The notes under the pieces are model-generated. The model saw nothing but the letters and a program-made list of their open reading frames with translations. It had not been told where the DNA came from and did not search any database. Positions 45,835 through 55,297 of a DNA stretch of 64,000 nucleotides are shown here, piece after piece. Source of the stretch: Mucilaginibacter oryzae (GTDB lineage Bacteria > Bacteroidota > Bacteroidia > Sphingobacteriales > Sphingobacteriaceae); assembly GCF_003148845.1 (NCBI RefSeq), contig NZ_QGHA01000001.1, forward strand, positions 682,001 through 746,000. Reading direction: 5' to 3'. Made by a program: the position numbers and the translations under genes. How positions within the stretch are numbered: the first letter of the stretch is position 1; each line of letters starts with the position of its first letter.

Positions 45835-46677
45835 TTACGGATTGCAATAATCGCAATACGCAGGGTCTTCAAATTGCAGTTGGTTTGGATAAAGCTGTTC
45901 ATGTTCAAAACCGCAGTTGCTGCATTGATACAGGTACGCGAGCGAAGAACGTGTTGGCAAGCCACATAACCGGCAAGGCAATCCGGCCCTGGCTGAAGTA
46001 ACCCCAAACCCCGGCGTGTTGCATACCGTACAGCGGGATTTGATTTTTTCAACAAGCTTTTCAGTAGCCTGCCCGATCACCGCCATCCTGAGCGGATTGT
46101 ACATGGCCCGCATGTCGGTCTGCACGAAAACTTTACCGTACATCTTTTGCAATCTTTCAAACTCATTTGCCAGCTGCGCCGGGTCCCGGATGCCTTTGGT
46201 GATGGTTTGCAAGTCGTCTTTCGATTTTCTGAGGATTAAACCGTGCGAAGGAAATTTGGCGCGCTCCGCGAAATCCAGCAGTTGAGGCAAACTGTCAACA
46301 AACCCGCCGTTGAAATTTGTGTCTACACTTACACTGACCGCCGAAATTTCAAGGTTGTTCCTTTTGTCAAGCAGCAAAACAATCTCCTCGTCGGCATAGC
46401 AAAACGGGTTTAACGGGTGCGGACCAAAAGAGCCTTCGCTCGCTACAGCCAAATCGCAATCATACATCATCATCCCCTGCAGACATTTTTTTCGTGCTGT
46501 CGTCAATGCATCGTCCTCACGCTCCTTTTCCCCCGAAAACGTACCCAGGCTATCGGTATCCAATCCATCGGCTACCAGGCACCTGGCCCCCAATGCTTTC
46601 TCAAGCAAAGGGGCCATTACCTTTTCTTTGGCGTGCATGGTTGCAATTAATAATATCCTGCCCTCAAATTCGCGCAT
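45835..46677 (-). CDS. DUF6671-like protein with C-terminal zinc ribbons
   Basis: 280 residues. The N-terminal part (about 1-200) has an alpha/beta look, with GRILLIATMHAKEKVMAPL and a Gly/Pro/Cys segment VASEGSFGPHPLNPFCYADEEIV. The C-terminal part carries four Cys pairs (CTVC, CRLC, CSNC, CDYC), fitting two zinc-binding knuckles. I place it in DUF6671 from memory; no function is known to me. The ATG at 46677 is used, since the upstream TTG overlaps the small gene. It lies between two paralogous small genes and downstream of icd. Confidence 0.8.
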   Translation of the reverse strand: MREFEGRILLIATMHAKEKVMAPLLEKALGARCLVADGLDTDSLGTFSGEKEREDDALTTARKKCLQGMMMYDCDLAVASEGSFGPHPLNPFCYADEEIVLLLDKRNNLEISAVSVSVDTNFNGGFVDSLPQLLDFAERAKFPSHGLILRKSKDDLQTITKGIRDPAQLANEFERLQKMYGKVFVQTDMRAMYNPLRMAVIGQATEKLVEKIKSRCTVCNTPGFGVTSARAGLPCRLCGLPTRSSLAYLYQCSNCGFEHEQLYPNQLQFEDPAYCDYCNP

Positions 46678-46684
46678 ATGCAAA

Positions 46685-46927
46685 TTACTGAATCGCTACT
46701 ACCGATTTGAGCTCCACCGGGCCGCCTTTGCCGCCGATCAGCTCCCGGATATTAAACAAATCTTTCTGTAATTGTTTGATCCTTCTTTCGCGCGATTTGA
46801 TGTCCTCCTCGGTACATTGCCCGCTGATCTTGTTTTCGTGAAATCGGATCTTTACATGAATCATCTGTGTAAGGAGGTCAAGCGCGTCGGCGCTGCTAAA
46901 GTGTCCTTCTATTAACTGTATATCCAT
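46685..46927 (-). CDS. small helical protein, paralogue of the 45284 protein
   Basis: 80 residues. It begins MDIQLIEGHFSSADALDLL, has a charged coiled-coil stretch (about 40-62, EEDIKSRERRIKQLQKDL) and ends in a beta-like VELKSVVAIQ. It lies 13 bases after icd and 7 bases before the DUF6671 gene, so it is probably co-transcribed with both. Function unknown. Similar layout to the 95-residue protein at 45284-45571. Confidence 0.8.
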   Translation of the reverse strand: MDIQLIEGHFSSADALDLLTQMIHVKIRFHENKISGQCTEEDIKSRERRIKQLQKDLFNIRELIGGKGGPVELKSVVAIQ

Positions 46928-46940
46928 TTTCTTTGTTTTT

Positions 46941-48377
46941 TTATTGTCCCTGGCCTAATGAAAAAGCAGCCTTACCATCAAAGGCGTACAAATTTTCTGT
47001 TTTAATGGTATCAATCCCCAATTCAATAGCTTTAGCGAGCAAGCCTACAATTTGTTGATGGGTTAAGAGTTGACCGGCCGCTGCCTTAAACCGGCAACGC
47101 CAGTGATCGGTACAAAAAGTTTCCTCAAAACCTTGCGGCCAAACTTTTATACCACGATTAGTGATCATTGTAAGGGAAACCCCATCTGTTTCCAAACGTT
47201 TTACCGAGGCCGCCAATTCATCCGCGCTGGTACCGGCCCAGTGTACAAATAAATCAACGCCCAGCAGTTCCTTTTTAGCGGCAGGTTTCCTTTTGTAAGC
47301 CGGAAGCTTTAAGGTAGAATTGCCCGCATAGGATACCTGCTTCAGCAAGCCCGGTTTTTGACCCAGGTTGTTAATTACTGCCTGTGCAAATTCGCGTGTA
47401 CCTACCTTTTGTTTACTGGTGCCTTCCTTGTAGATATCGTAGGTGTGGATGCCGTCTTCAATGGTTTTCAGCCACGCGTTCTGCACCTTTTCTGCCACAT
47501 CGGTTTGGCCAATATGGTTGAGCATCATGATAGCGCCCTGGAGCAAGCCGGAAGGGTTTGCCAGGTTTTGCCCTGCCCTGCGCGGTGCCGAGCCATGTAT
47601 GGCCTCAAACATGGCGCACTGCTCACCAATATTTGCCGAGCCCGCAAGCCCTACCGAACCGGCAATCTGCGCTGCCACGTCACTCAAAATGTCGCCGTAT
47701 AAGTTAGGCATCACAATAACATCAAAAGCTTCGGGCGTATCGGCCAGTTTGGCGGCGCCAATGTCAACAATCCAGTGTTCGTGTTCCAGATCGGGGTATT
47801 CGCGGGCTATTTCTTCAAAAACCAGGTGAAAGAGACCATCGGTTTGTTTCATGATATTGTCTTTTGAAAAACAGGTCACTTTTTTCCGTCCGTATAACCT
47901 GGCATATTCAAACGCGTAACGAACTATCTTTTCACAGCCCGGCCTGCTTATCAATTTCAGGCATTGTACAACTTCGTCAGTTTGCTGGTGTTCAATACCC
48001 GCGTAAAGGTCTTCCTCATTTTCGCGGATAATAACCACATCCATTACCGGGTGCTTGGTACTTACAAACGGGCTAAGGCTTGAACACGGCCTTACGTTGG
48101 CATATAAACCCAGAAATTTGCGGGTGGTTACGTTAAGGCTTTTATAACCGCCGCCCTGCGGGGTAGTAATAGGCGCTTTCAAAAACACCTTGTTTTTACG
48201 AATACTATCCCATGAATCATCGGCTATACCCGAAGTATTGCCTGACAGATAAACTTTCTCGCCAACCTCAATTTCTTCAATCTCAATTTTAGCGCCTGCT
48301 GCCAGAATAATAGATAGGGTGGCATCCATAATTTCGGGGCCGATGCCGTCGCCTTTTGCTACTGTGATCTTTGTCAT
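46941..48377 (-). CDS. icd: isocitrate dehydrogenase, long form with C-terminal extension
   Basis: 478 residues. Decarboxylating dehydrogenase of the citric acid cycle (isocitrate to 2-oxoglutarate). Family motifs are GDGIGPEIM near the start, RENEEDLYAGIEHQ (about 117-130), NLYGDILSDVAAQIAGSVGLAGSANIG (about 226-252) and FEAIHGSAPRRAGQNLANP (about 258-276). It exceeds the E. coli type in having about 140 extra C-terminal residues, as in the Thermus-type long enzymes. Cofactor choice cannot be fixed from sequence alone. First gene of a minus-strand run reaching the TolC gene; divergent from a LysR regulator. Confidence 0.94.
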   Translation of the reverse strand: MTKITVAKGDGIGPEIMDATLSIILAAGAKIEIEEIEVGEKVYLSGNTSGIADDSWDSIRKNKVFLKAPITTPQGGGYKSLNVTTRKFLGLYANVRPCSSLSPFVSTKHPVMDVVIIRENEEDLYAGIEHQQTDEVVQCLKLISRPGCEKIVRYAFEYARLYGRKKVTCFSKDNIMKQTDGLFHLVFEEIAREYPDLEHEHWIVDIGAAKLADTPEAFDVIVMPNLYGDILSDVAAQIAGSVGLAGSANIGEQCAMFEAIHGSAPRRAGQNLANPSGLLQGAIMMLNHIGQTDVAEKVQNAWLKTIEDGIHTYDIYKEGTSKQKVGTREFAQAVINNLGQKPGLLKQVSYAGNSTLKLPAYKRKPAAKKELLGVDLFVHWAGTSADELAASVKRLETDGVSLTMITNRGIKVWPQGFEETFCTDHWRCRFKAAAGQLLTHQQIVGLLAKAIELGIDTIKTENLYAFDGKAAFSLGQGQ

Positions 48378-48437
48378 ACTTGTTAGTTGATTTTTATTTG
48401 CGACAAAAATGTGCGCTTTTCATTATAAATTTTCATT

Positions 48438-48445
48438 TATATTTG
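48438..48445 (+). promoter_or_regulatory. -7 promoter element of the LysR gene
   Basis: TATATTTG is a perfect match to TAnnTTTG, 24 bases before the ATG at 48470. It lies in the 92-bp divergent region shared with icd, where a LysR regulator would be expected to bind. Confidence 0.55.
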
Positions 48446-48469
48446 TAATGACTTACATAAAAATATTTA

Positions 48470-49399
48470 ATGAATTACACCTTGCACCAGCTGCAAATAT
48501 TTTTGAAAGTTACCCAGCTGAAAAGTATTACCAAGGCGGCCGAAGAACTGCACCTAACACAACCTGCAGTATCTATACAGCTAAGAAATTTCCAGGACCA
48601 GTTTGAAATTCCGCTGACGGAAGTGATTGGGCGGCAATTGTATGTTACTGATTTCGGGACAGAGATTGCTAACGCGGCAGAAAAAATACTGGCCGAAGTA
48701 TACGCCATTAACTATAAAACGCTGGCATATAAAGGCCAGCTGGCGGGCCGGTTAAAGCTGTCGGTCGTTTCTACCGGGAAATATATTATGCCCTATTTTT
48801 TGTCGGGATTTTTAAAGCAGCACCCTGGTATAGAGTTGGTATTGGATGTAACCAACCGGGCTAAAGTGATTGAAAGCCTTGAAAATAATGAAGTGGATTT
48901 CTCACTGGTATCCGTTCTTCCTGATCAGCTGCAGGTTGAGCGTACCGAACTGATGCCAAACAAACTATACCTGGTGGGCTATAAAGAGCACGGCCTCGAC
49001 AAAGAAAGTTACGACCATAATATATTTGAAGGGTTACCGCTGATTTACAGAGAACCAGGGTCTGGTACAAGGCACACCATGGAAAAGTTTATCAACAAAT
49101 ACCACCTGCCGGTAAGGAAAAAAATGGAGCTTACCTCTAACGAAGCGGTGAAACAGGCGGTAATAGCAGGTCTTGGTTTTTCCATTATGCCGCTTATCGG
49201 TATTAAAAACGAACTGATTAATGGTGAACTCCGGATCATACAGGTCAACGGCTTTCCGATCACCTCTACCTGGAACCTGATCTGGCTTAAAAACAAGGAA
49301 TTCTCACCATTAGCCGATGCTTATCTGAATTACCTCGACCGGTATAAAAACCAAATTATATCAGATAAATTCAGGTGGTTTAGTGATTGGGACAAATAA
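48470..49399 (+). CDS. LysR-family transcriptional regulator
   Basis: 309 residues. N-terminal winged helix (1-60, HQLQIFLKVTQLKSITKAAEELHLTQPAVS), linker helix (about 60-90) and a periplasmic-binding-protein-like effector domain (about 90-295). It resembles CbbR/CysL-type members. It is divergent from icd, the usual arrangement for a regulator of its neighbour, so control of isocitrate dehydrogenase and the downstream export genes is a reasonable inference. Effector unknown. Confidence 0.94.
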   Translation: MNYTLHQLQIFLKVTQLKSITKAAEELHLTQPAVSIQLRNFQDQFEIPLTEVIGRQLYVTDFGTEIANAAEKILAEVYAINYKTLAYKGQLAGRLKLSVVSTGKYIMPYFLSGFLKQHPGIELVLDVTNRAKVIESLENNEVDFSLVSVLPDQLQVERTELMPNKLYLVGYKEHGLDKESYDHNIFEGLPLIYREPGSGTRHTMEKFINKYHLPVRKKMELTSNEAVKQAVIAGLGFSIMPLIGIKNELINGELRIIQVNGFPITSTWNLIWLKNKEFSPLADAYLNYLDRYKNQIISDKFRWFSDWDK

Positions 49400-49462
49400 C
49401 CGCGGCTGTTATTATCAGTTGGGTACTTAAAAAATGCTATATGATTTCCCCTTATAAACTGT

Positions 49463-52400
49463 TTACTTTCTTTTTGAAAATACCGGGCTATTTTTTTCTA
49501 GAGTTATTTGAGTTCCTGTACTTGAGGAGTGGATAAAAAATTGATAGTTTATATGAACGCACCTTGTACGCATATTTTTTAAGCCGTATCCCATATTTGT
49601 TCCTGAAGGATCAAATCCGTTGCCGTTGTCTGTTATTTGAACTAAAAGACGCTTTTGACGGATTTTGAACTTGATGTTTATCCTGGTACATTCAGCGTAC
49701 TTGATGCTGTTGTTAACAGCTTCTTTCGCAATCAGGTATAAATATCTTTTCTCCGTTTTTTGCAGTATAAGGCCTACGCAGGATTCGTCCACAACAATTT
49801 CGAGTACTATGTTAATCGCGTTCGCGACGGGCTGCATCGATTCTCTTAACCTGTTTACCAAATCCTCAAGGGTATCTTTTTTATCGTCTAAAACCCAAAT
49901 CAAGTCCCGTAGTCCTATTATAGCCGCTTCGAGATTGGCGTTGATATTGTCCAGGTATTCAACTTTTTCGGGCTTAATGATTGCCAGGTTAGTAAAAACT
50001 TTAATTGTGTTGAGAGAACTCCCGATATCGTCATGCAAATCGCCTGCAATTCCGGCGCGTATGCTATGTTCTTTCAGTATTTGCCTCAGCCTGAGCCTAT
50101 AAAATAAATAACCTAAACATGCAATGGTGAAACCAATAAGTGCTTTAAACCACCACGTTTGGTACCATTTAGGCAAAAAAATAAGTGAAATCTCCGTCGG
50201 GATACTCCAGTAATTGTCTTCATTAGCTGCCTTCAGCTGAATTAAGTATTTTCCCGGCGGGATTCCTATTAAATTAATAAAGTTACGGTTGCCGATATTA
50301 ATCCAATTTTCAGACTGTTTATCAATGCGATAAGCAAAGGTGGTATGGTTGGGGCTGGAATAATTTATACCTGAAAAATACAGCGATGTTTGAATAACGT
50401 CATTAGGTACTATAAGTCTTTTTATTCTGATGCTGGAAGTGTCGAAGCTACGCCTGCCGGTCTCCATCGATATTCTGTTAATATATACTCGGGGTGCGAT
50501 AGTGTTGATCCTGAATTTGGATGGATCGATGATAGTAAAGCCTTTAACCCCACCGGCATATATAATGCCGTCTTTCATAAAACCACACGCTTCCTCAAAA
50601 CTATTTGAATGGAGGCCGTCTTGTTGGTAATAATTTTTAAATTTTCTCGTATTTAAGTTGAGAATCGAGATTCCGTTATTTGATGTTATCACCAAAGAGG
50701 AATCACCAACATTAAAAATTTTGTAAATTCCCGCATTGCTCAGTCCGTTTTTCGTAGTGTAAATGTTCCTGATCTTGTAGTCGGTGCCGAGTTGTATGAT
50801 ACCCGTTCCATAGGCAGCAACCCAATAATTGTTCCCGGCTTCGCACATGTCAAAATAAATGTTATAAGCCTGCTTATTTTGTGAATCATAAAAGCTCAGG
50901 ATTTTAGACCGGGACAAGCTGCTGTCAAGAATAGTGATCTTTTTATCAGACAAAACCCATATATTTTTCATTTTATCGCGATACACCGTATTTACAATGT
51001 TTGCGGCAAGCGCGGGCCTGGAAATCTGGTCAATTACTTTAACCGTTTGTTTTTTGTAGTTCCAAATCAACACGCCTTTATCGTTTTCTGTTCCCATGAT
51101 ATTCAGCGAATCGCCGACACAGAGGTGACTGTTAATAGCATAATTTGAAAACGCTTTAAATTCAGGATAGACATCAGCTATAGGCGACCATTTTTTCTTT
51201 AAAAAAACAGCCGTGCCACCGGGATAGCTTGACTGTAACAAGCCAAACGGATCGGTATAGTTATGTTGGAACGATTGATTTTTGCTTATTAATGAAAATC
51301 GTCCCGAAGCTGTTTGAACTTGAACAAACCCGTTCCTGAGACCCGCAAATACCGTTCCCTTCCCGGGGGAAGAAAGACTTAGAACATGTTCCAGCTTCAA
51401 GCCGGAAACTTCATCATTATAAAAAGACCTAAAAGGCGTCGCATTACGGTTAATAAACGCCAGCCCATCCTGGCAACCCAACCATAAATTATTTTGCTGG
51501 TCAGAAAATGAACAAAAAACGGCATCAAGCCATTCGCTTTTTTCCGCACCTGCCTGATCTTCCAATTTCGTGAAGCTTGAAAAGGTATTATCAAACCTAT
51601 AAAGGCCGGTGTGGCTCGCAACATAGACCTGCCCCTTTTCATTCTTTGATACATACTGTACATTTTCCGTATTCAGCAGCGAAAGTGTTTTTGCGGGCGC
51701 GTTATTGATTGAGATATTGTAGTTTTGGTCATAGCTAAGCACCCTCAAACCGGCATTTGTGGCAAGAAGATAGGAATGCTTTTTCAGCGCTATTGCGTTC
51801 CAGTAAATGATATCAGAATCCTTTTTTTTAGTAGCTAAAATCGAATTGGGTATCAGTTTAATCAGCTTTTTACTTTTCCCATCGAAGATTTTAATACCCA
51901 GCCCAGTAACGCACACCCAAACGTTGTTGGCTGCATCGGCAAAAATCGTTCGTATCTCGCAGGATATATTTTTGCCTGCTCTATTAGGTATCACTATACT
52001 TTTTCTGGTTTCGGTGTTATACACACGCAATCCTGTAAACGTACCAATCCATAACTCATTTCCCAACGCGGCCGTCGTCACATTCCACTCCTCGTTTATC
52101 GGGTTTCTCGACGAAAATTCCGGTTCAACGTTTGACGTAATGGTATTAATGCGGTCTATTCCCTGATCCGTTAGAACCCAAATGAAATTTCGGCTCCGGT
52201 CTTCTGCCAATTTCCTGATATCGGTTCCTGTGAGCCGCCTTTTGGAGGTAAGATTTTTGTTATAGCAGATAAACGACTGGCCGTCAAAGCGGTTTAAACC
52301 GTCCTGGGTAGCGATCCAGATGTATCCGAATTTATCTTGAATAATTTCCCTGATATTATAACTACTAAGTCCTTGGTTTTGTGTATATTTAGTGAGTGTA

Positions 52401-52498
52401 TTAACCTCCGTTTGCTGTGCGGGGGCCGTAATACTTAGCAATAAACCAGAAATCACGAAAAGTATGAACAATCTATCTCCAAAAAAATGGAATATCAT
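49463..52498 (-). CDS. Y_Y_Y-type sensor histidine kinase (NarX-like HisKA_3)
   Basis: 1011 residues. Signal peptide (about 1-29), a large periplasmic two-propeller sensor domain built from Reg_prop repeats (about 35-690; repeats such as DKFGYIWIATQDGLNRFDG), a Y_Y_Y domain (about 700-780), one membrane helix (about 784-803), then HisKA_3 with His822 (DLHDDIGSS) and a HATPase with TDNGNGFD. Cognate partner is probably the NarL-type regulator at 54577. The start is the ATG at 52498 in front of the signal peptide. This start lies inside the divergent peptidase-like gene. Confidence 0.93.
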   Translation of the reverse strand: MIFHFFGDRLFILFVISGLLLSITAPAQQTEVNTLTKYTQNQGLSSYNIREIIQDKFGYIWIATQDGLNRFDGQSFICYNKNLTSKRRLTGTDIRKLAEDRSRNFIWVLTDQGIDRINTITSNVEPEFSSRNPINEEWNVTTAALGNELWIGTFTGLRVYNTETRKSIVIPNRAGKNISCEIRTIFADAANNVWVCVTGLGIKIFDGKSKKLIKLIPNSILATKKKDSDIIYWNAIALKKHSYLLATNAGLRVLSYDQNYNISINNAPAKTLSLLNTENVQYVSKNEKGQVYVASHTGLYRFDNTFSSFTKLEDQAGAEKSEWLDAVFCSFSDQQNNLWLGCQDGLAFINRNATPFRSFYNDEVSGLKLEHVLSLSSPGKGTVFAGLRNGFVQVQTASGRFSLISKNQSFQHNYTDPFGLLQSSYPGGTAVFLKKKWSPIADVYPEFKAFSNYAINSHLCVGDSLNIMGTENDKGVLIWNYKKQTVKVIDQISRPALAANIVNTVYRDKMKNIWVLSDKKITILDSSLSRSKILSFYDSQNKQAYNIYFDMCEAGNNYWVAAYGTGIIQLGTDYKIRNIYTTKNGLSNAGIYKIFNVGDSSLVITSNNGISILNLNTRKFKNYYQQDGLHSNSFEEACGFMKDGIIYAGGVKGFTIIDPSKFRINTIAPRVYINRISMETGRRSFDTSSIRIKRLIVPNDVIQTSLYFSGINYSSPNHTTFAYRIDKQSENWINIGNRNFINLIGIPPGKYLIQLKAANEDNYWSIPTEISLIFLPKWYQTWWFKALIGFTIACLGYLFYRLRLRQILKEHSIRAGIAGDLHDDIGSSLNTIKVFTNLAIIKPEKVEYLDNINANLEAAIIGLRDLIWVLDDKKDTLEDLVNRLRESMQPVANAINIVLEIVVDESCVGLILQKTEKRYLYLIAKEAVNNSIKYAECTRINIKFKIRQKRLLVQITDNGNGFDPSGTNMGYGLKNMRTRCVHINYQFFIHSSSTGTQITLEKNSPVFSKRK

Positions 52499-53954
52499 TT
52501 TTTTAGTATATGCCAAGTTGGAGCTTGATACCGGCGACCTTGATGAAACCATCACTAAAAATAACTCAAATTTCCTCCCGCCGCAAGGCATTCCGCCTTC
52601 ATTGCCTATTGAGCAGGAGGTAACTTTTTTATTTAATGATATTATAGATGCCGGTGAACCACAGGACGCTCATGTGTTTGTTATTTATAACAGGGTTGAT
52701 ATTGAGCACCGGAGTGACAGAACAGCGTTATACCAATTGCAAACTCAAAATGAAACAGGCTTAGTACTGCAACGCATTTACCAGACAGCAAACAGCAACA
52801 TAACCAAACCTGAGATCATCATTTCGTTGTTTAGGGATACGGATAAAATAAACCCGGCAAAGCACCGGGTATTATTCACCTGGGACCATGGGTCAATATT
52901 CGGGATTGCCCAGGGCGATAACCTGCCTGCAGATTTTACAGCAGTTAAAGAGCAGTACCAGGTAAGAACAAAAGAAATTAACGGGAAAGAGTGGGTTGTA
53001 ACATTGAAGGGAAACCAGGCTTATAACAGGTACTGGGATAAAACAAACCAAAAACGCAACCCATTTATTGCCGATGCCTGCAAAAGTATGCAGCGACTTC
53101 CTTCAACAAGCCTCATCCATGAGATTCTAACCAACGAAGAACTCGCACAGGCAATCGCAGAGGGGTTCGATAATCACCAGGTAGATGTTTTGGTTATGAT
53201 GAATTGCTGCATGATGAACGTAAACACAATTTACGCTTTGTATAATAAAAGCGCAGCCAGGTATATGATAGCGCCGCAATCTGAAATAAACTTCCCGAGC
53301 TACAATTACCTTCAAATTTTAAAAGAAATCTATAACCATCCGGAGATAGATCCCTTTTTGTTATCAAAATATGTCATTAAAACCTTGTCGCAGAAAAGAT
53401 CTTTCCCGAGAGATTATAATTTCATTTACAACACAAAATTCTGGGCAATCCTCTGCATAGATATCCAACAATTTACCAAAGTCATCTATTTGATAAAGGA
53501 AGTGATCAAAGAATTAACAATCCAAATCCAGACAAGCGATATTTCAGGGATAGTTAATAAACTTAACGCCTGTTACCGCTTCGATTCATATCGCGTAGGG
53601 CTTTCGGATTATATGATAGACCTCAACACATTCCTCTTTCTTTGCAGAGACTTATCGACAGAGATCTATCGTATTCATTCAGAGCTTGAACATCACCTGA
53701 ACCAATTGATCGTCGATTCGTTCATAGGCCCCTCGCTATTTCCAATTGACAATCCAACCAACGATTTCAGGGAAAATCTAAAGCCGTCAGGCATATGCAT
53801 CTTCTTCCCAAGATCAAAAGAATACCTGGAGGCTGACATTTTTCAATCCTTTATTGCCGAAAATTCCCTGTCGAGATCCGCTTTTTTTTCGGACATACCG
53901 TGGTTAAACCTGGTCTGCAAGTTTATCAGTCTTGTCAACGGCGCCGTGACGTAG
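52464..53954 (+). CDS. clostripain-like (C11) caspase-fold protein
   Basis: 496 residues, no signal peptide or membrane helix. PKKWNIIFLVYAKLELDTGDL at the start matches the first strand of C11 proteases. The candidate His is His142 (FTWDHGS). The candidate Cys is Cys248 or Cys249 (DVLVMMNCCMMNV), where the family usually has an Asp before Cys (DACLM). The 250 C-terminal residues are helical and not familiar. It may be a protease of clan CD or an inactive relative. The gene overlaps the divergent kinase by 35 bases and lies between kinase and NarL-type regulator. Confidence 0.82.
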   Translation: MNNLSPKKWNIIFLVYAKLELDTGDLDETITKNNSNFLPPQGIPPSLPIEQEVTFLFNDIIDAGEPQDAHVFVIYNRVDIEHRSDRTALYQLQTQNETGLVLQRIYQTANSNITKPEIIISLFRDTDKINPAKHRVLFTWDHGSIFGIAQGDNLPADFTAVKEQYQVRTKEINGKEWVVTLKGNQAYNRYWDKTNQKRNPFIADACKSMQRLPSTSLIHEILTNEELAQAIAEGFDNHQVDVLVMMNCCMMNVNTIYALYNKSAARYMIAPQSEINFPSYNYLQILKEIYNHPEIDPFLLSKYVIKTLSQKRSFPRDYNFIYNTKFWAILCIDIQQFTKVIYLIKEVIKELTIQIQTSDISGIVNKLNACYRFDSYRVGLSDYMIDLNTFLFLCRDLSTEIYRIHSELEHHLNQLIVDSFIGPSLFPIDNPTNDFRENLKPSGICIFFPRSKEYLEADIFQSFIAENSLSRSAFFSDIPWLNLVCKFISLVNGAVT

Positions 53955-54278
53955 TCTACCTGCATGATTAGTCTTAATGGCGTTGATCTTAATTTTAACG
54001 TTAAGGAAGATGTGCGTTTCGTCCGCCGCCGTAAAATACAAATCCGGTGTACTTCCCACCTCGAAAATATTTCTGGCGGCGTCCGCCTCCTTTACGAAAA
54101 TGGTATTATCGCTTATTACTGTCCCTGCCGGGGCGTCGATGCCGATGCCGCTTAAATTTGTCGAAATAACAAGCTTGTGGAAGATATTGGCAGGATCTGT
54201 CGTATCCAATTTAAGTGTCACAGCAGTGTTCTCAGATTTAATTGCGCTTCCGTTTTCTTTGTAAAAATTTCTTTCCAT
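53904..54278 (-). CDS. small unknown beta-rich protein
   Basis: 124 residues. The pattern of alternating hydrophobic residues (AVTLKLDTTD, HKLVISTNLSGIGI, TIFVKEADAARNIFEV, HIFLNVKIKINAIK) suggests a beta-sandwich. No signal peptide. The 3' end overlaps the convergent caspase-fold gene by 51 bases. Function unknown. It is similar in size and character to the protein at 56485-56847, without clear sequence identity; both could be small partners or substrates of the peptidase-like protein, which is speculation. Confidence 0.6.
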   Translation of the reverse strand: MERNFYKENGSAIKSENTAVTLKLDTTDPANIFHKLVISTNLSGIGIDAPAGTVISDNTIFVKEADAARNIFEVGSTPDLYFTAADETHIFLNVKIKINAIKTNHAGRLRHGAVDKTDKLADQV

Positions 54279-54576
54279 TTTTTTAAATTTAAGTAGAGAA
54301 TAGTTTGTCAGTAATAGTGTAGCATTGTTATATGAGGATAATCATTCATTAAATCGGCCTGATCGCCTCCACATTTTTGCATAGTGGCCTGCCATATGAG
54401 CCAGTCCAAAATTGCATATATCCCTTAATATGAGATCAATATATTTCGTCCATCATAAATTTAAGGCTTTCCTGTTTAACATCGAAATTTACTTTTTAAT
54501 TCATTAAAAACATTGGTGTCCCTTTTTAAAGTATAAAACTTATGCTAAGTTTAGGCAAAATCACCTGTCACAAAAA

Positions 54577-55224
54577 ATGGTAAATATCGCTTTAGTTGAA
54601 GACCATGTTTTACTGCGCCGGGCACTTGCCGTACTTATAAAAGAACTTGGAAACAATATATCTTTTGAAGCCGACAACGGTAAGGATTGCCTGGAGATGC
54701 TTGCTGCCGATTACAAACCTGACGTCATCTTAATGGACATTAACATGCCGGTTATGGACGGTTATGAAGCCTCTTTGATTATCAAAAACAAATATCCTGA
54801 TATAAAAGTGCTTGCATTATCTATGTATGATGATGAATTGGCAATTATAAGAATGCTGAAGAATGGGGTACGTGGCTTCATCTTAAAAAACTGCGACCCC
54901 AGGCAATTAACCGATGCCATTCATGGCGTTATGATTAAGGGTTATTACCACTCAGATCTCGTTTCTTCTAAATTAATCCATGCCATCAATAATTATGATA
55001 ATGATCAAAGCGGGCTAAAAAATGTATTGTTACTCAATTCACGCGAGATCGAATTCCTGAAATTAACAGCTACCGAACTTACCTACAAAGAAATGGCTTC
55101 AAAAATGCACGTGAGTTTCCGCACAATCGATGGCTATCGCGAAGCGTTATTCTTAAAACTCAATATCAAAAGCCGTGTTGGCCTGGTAATTTACGCCATT
55201 AAGGCCGGTATTGTGATCCTTTGA
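54577..55224 (+). CDS. NarL/FixJ-family response regulator
   Basis: 215 residues. Receiver domain 1-125 with Asp54 (ILMDINMP) and Lys104 (FILKN). A GerE-type helix-turn-helix follows (about 148-205, LNSREIEFLKLTATELTYKEMASKMHVSFRTIDGYREALFLKL). It is the probable partner of the HisKA_3 kinase at 49463-52498, because NarX-type kinases pair with NarL-type regulators and no other is near. The 298 bases upstream contain no gene and probably hold its promoter. Confidence 0.93.
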   Translation: MVNIALVEDHVLLRRALAVLIKELGNNISFEADNGKDCLEMLAADYKPDVILMDINMPVMDGYEASLIIKNKYPDIKVLALSMYDDELAIIRMLKNGVRGFILKNCDPRQLTDAIHGVMIKGYYHSDLVSSKLIHAINNYDNDQSGLKNVLLLNSREIEFLKLTATELTYKEMASKMHVSFRTIDGYREALFLKLNIKSRVGLVIYAIKAGIVIL

Positions 55225-55297
55225 TATTGAGCAATGGATTTGCAAGGCCGGATACTGCCGATTTCATCGAAAAACTGAACCCTCGTCCAACCCGGCA

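Noticed and set aside
53977..54264. Plus-strand open frames over the small 53904-54278 gene
   Set aside because: The minus-strand frame has the more protein-like pattern and a better start; the plus frames have no support, but neither side has a known homologue from sequence alone.
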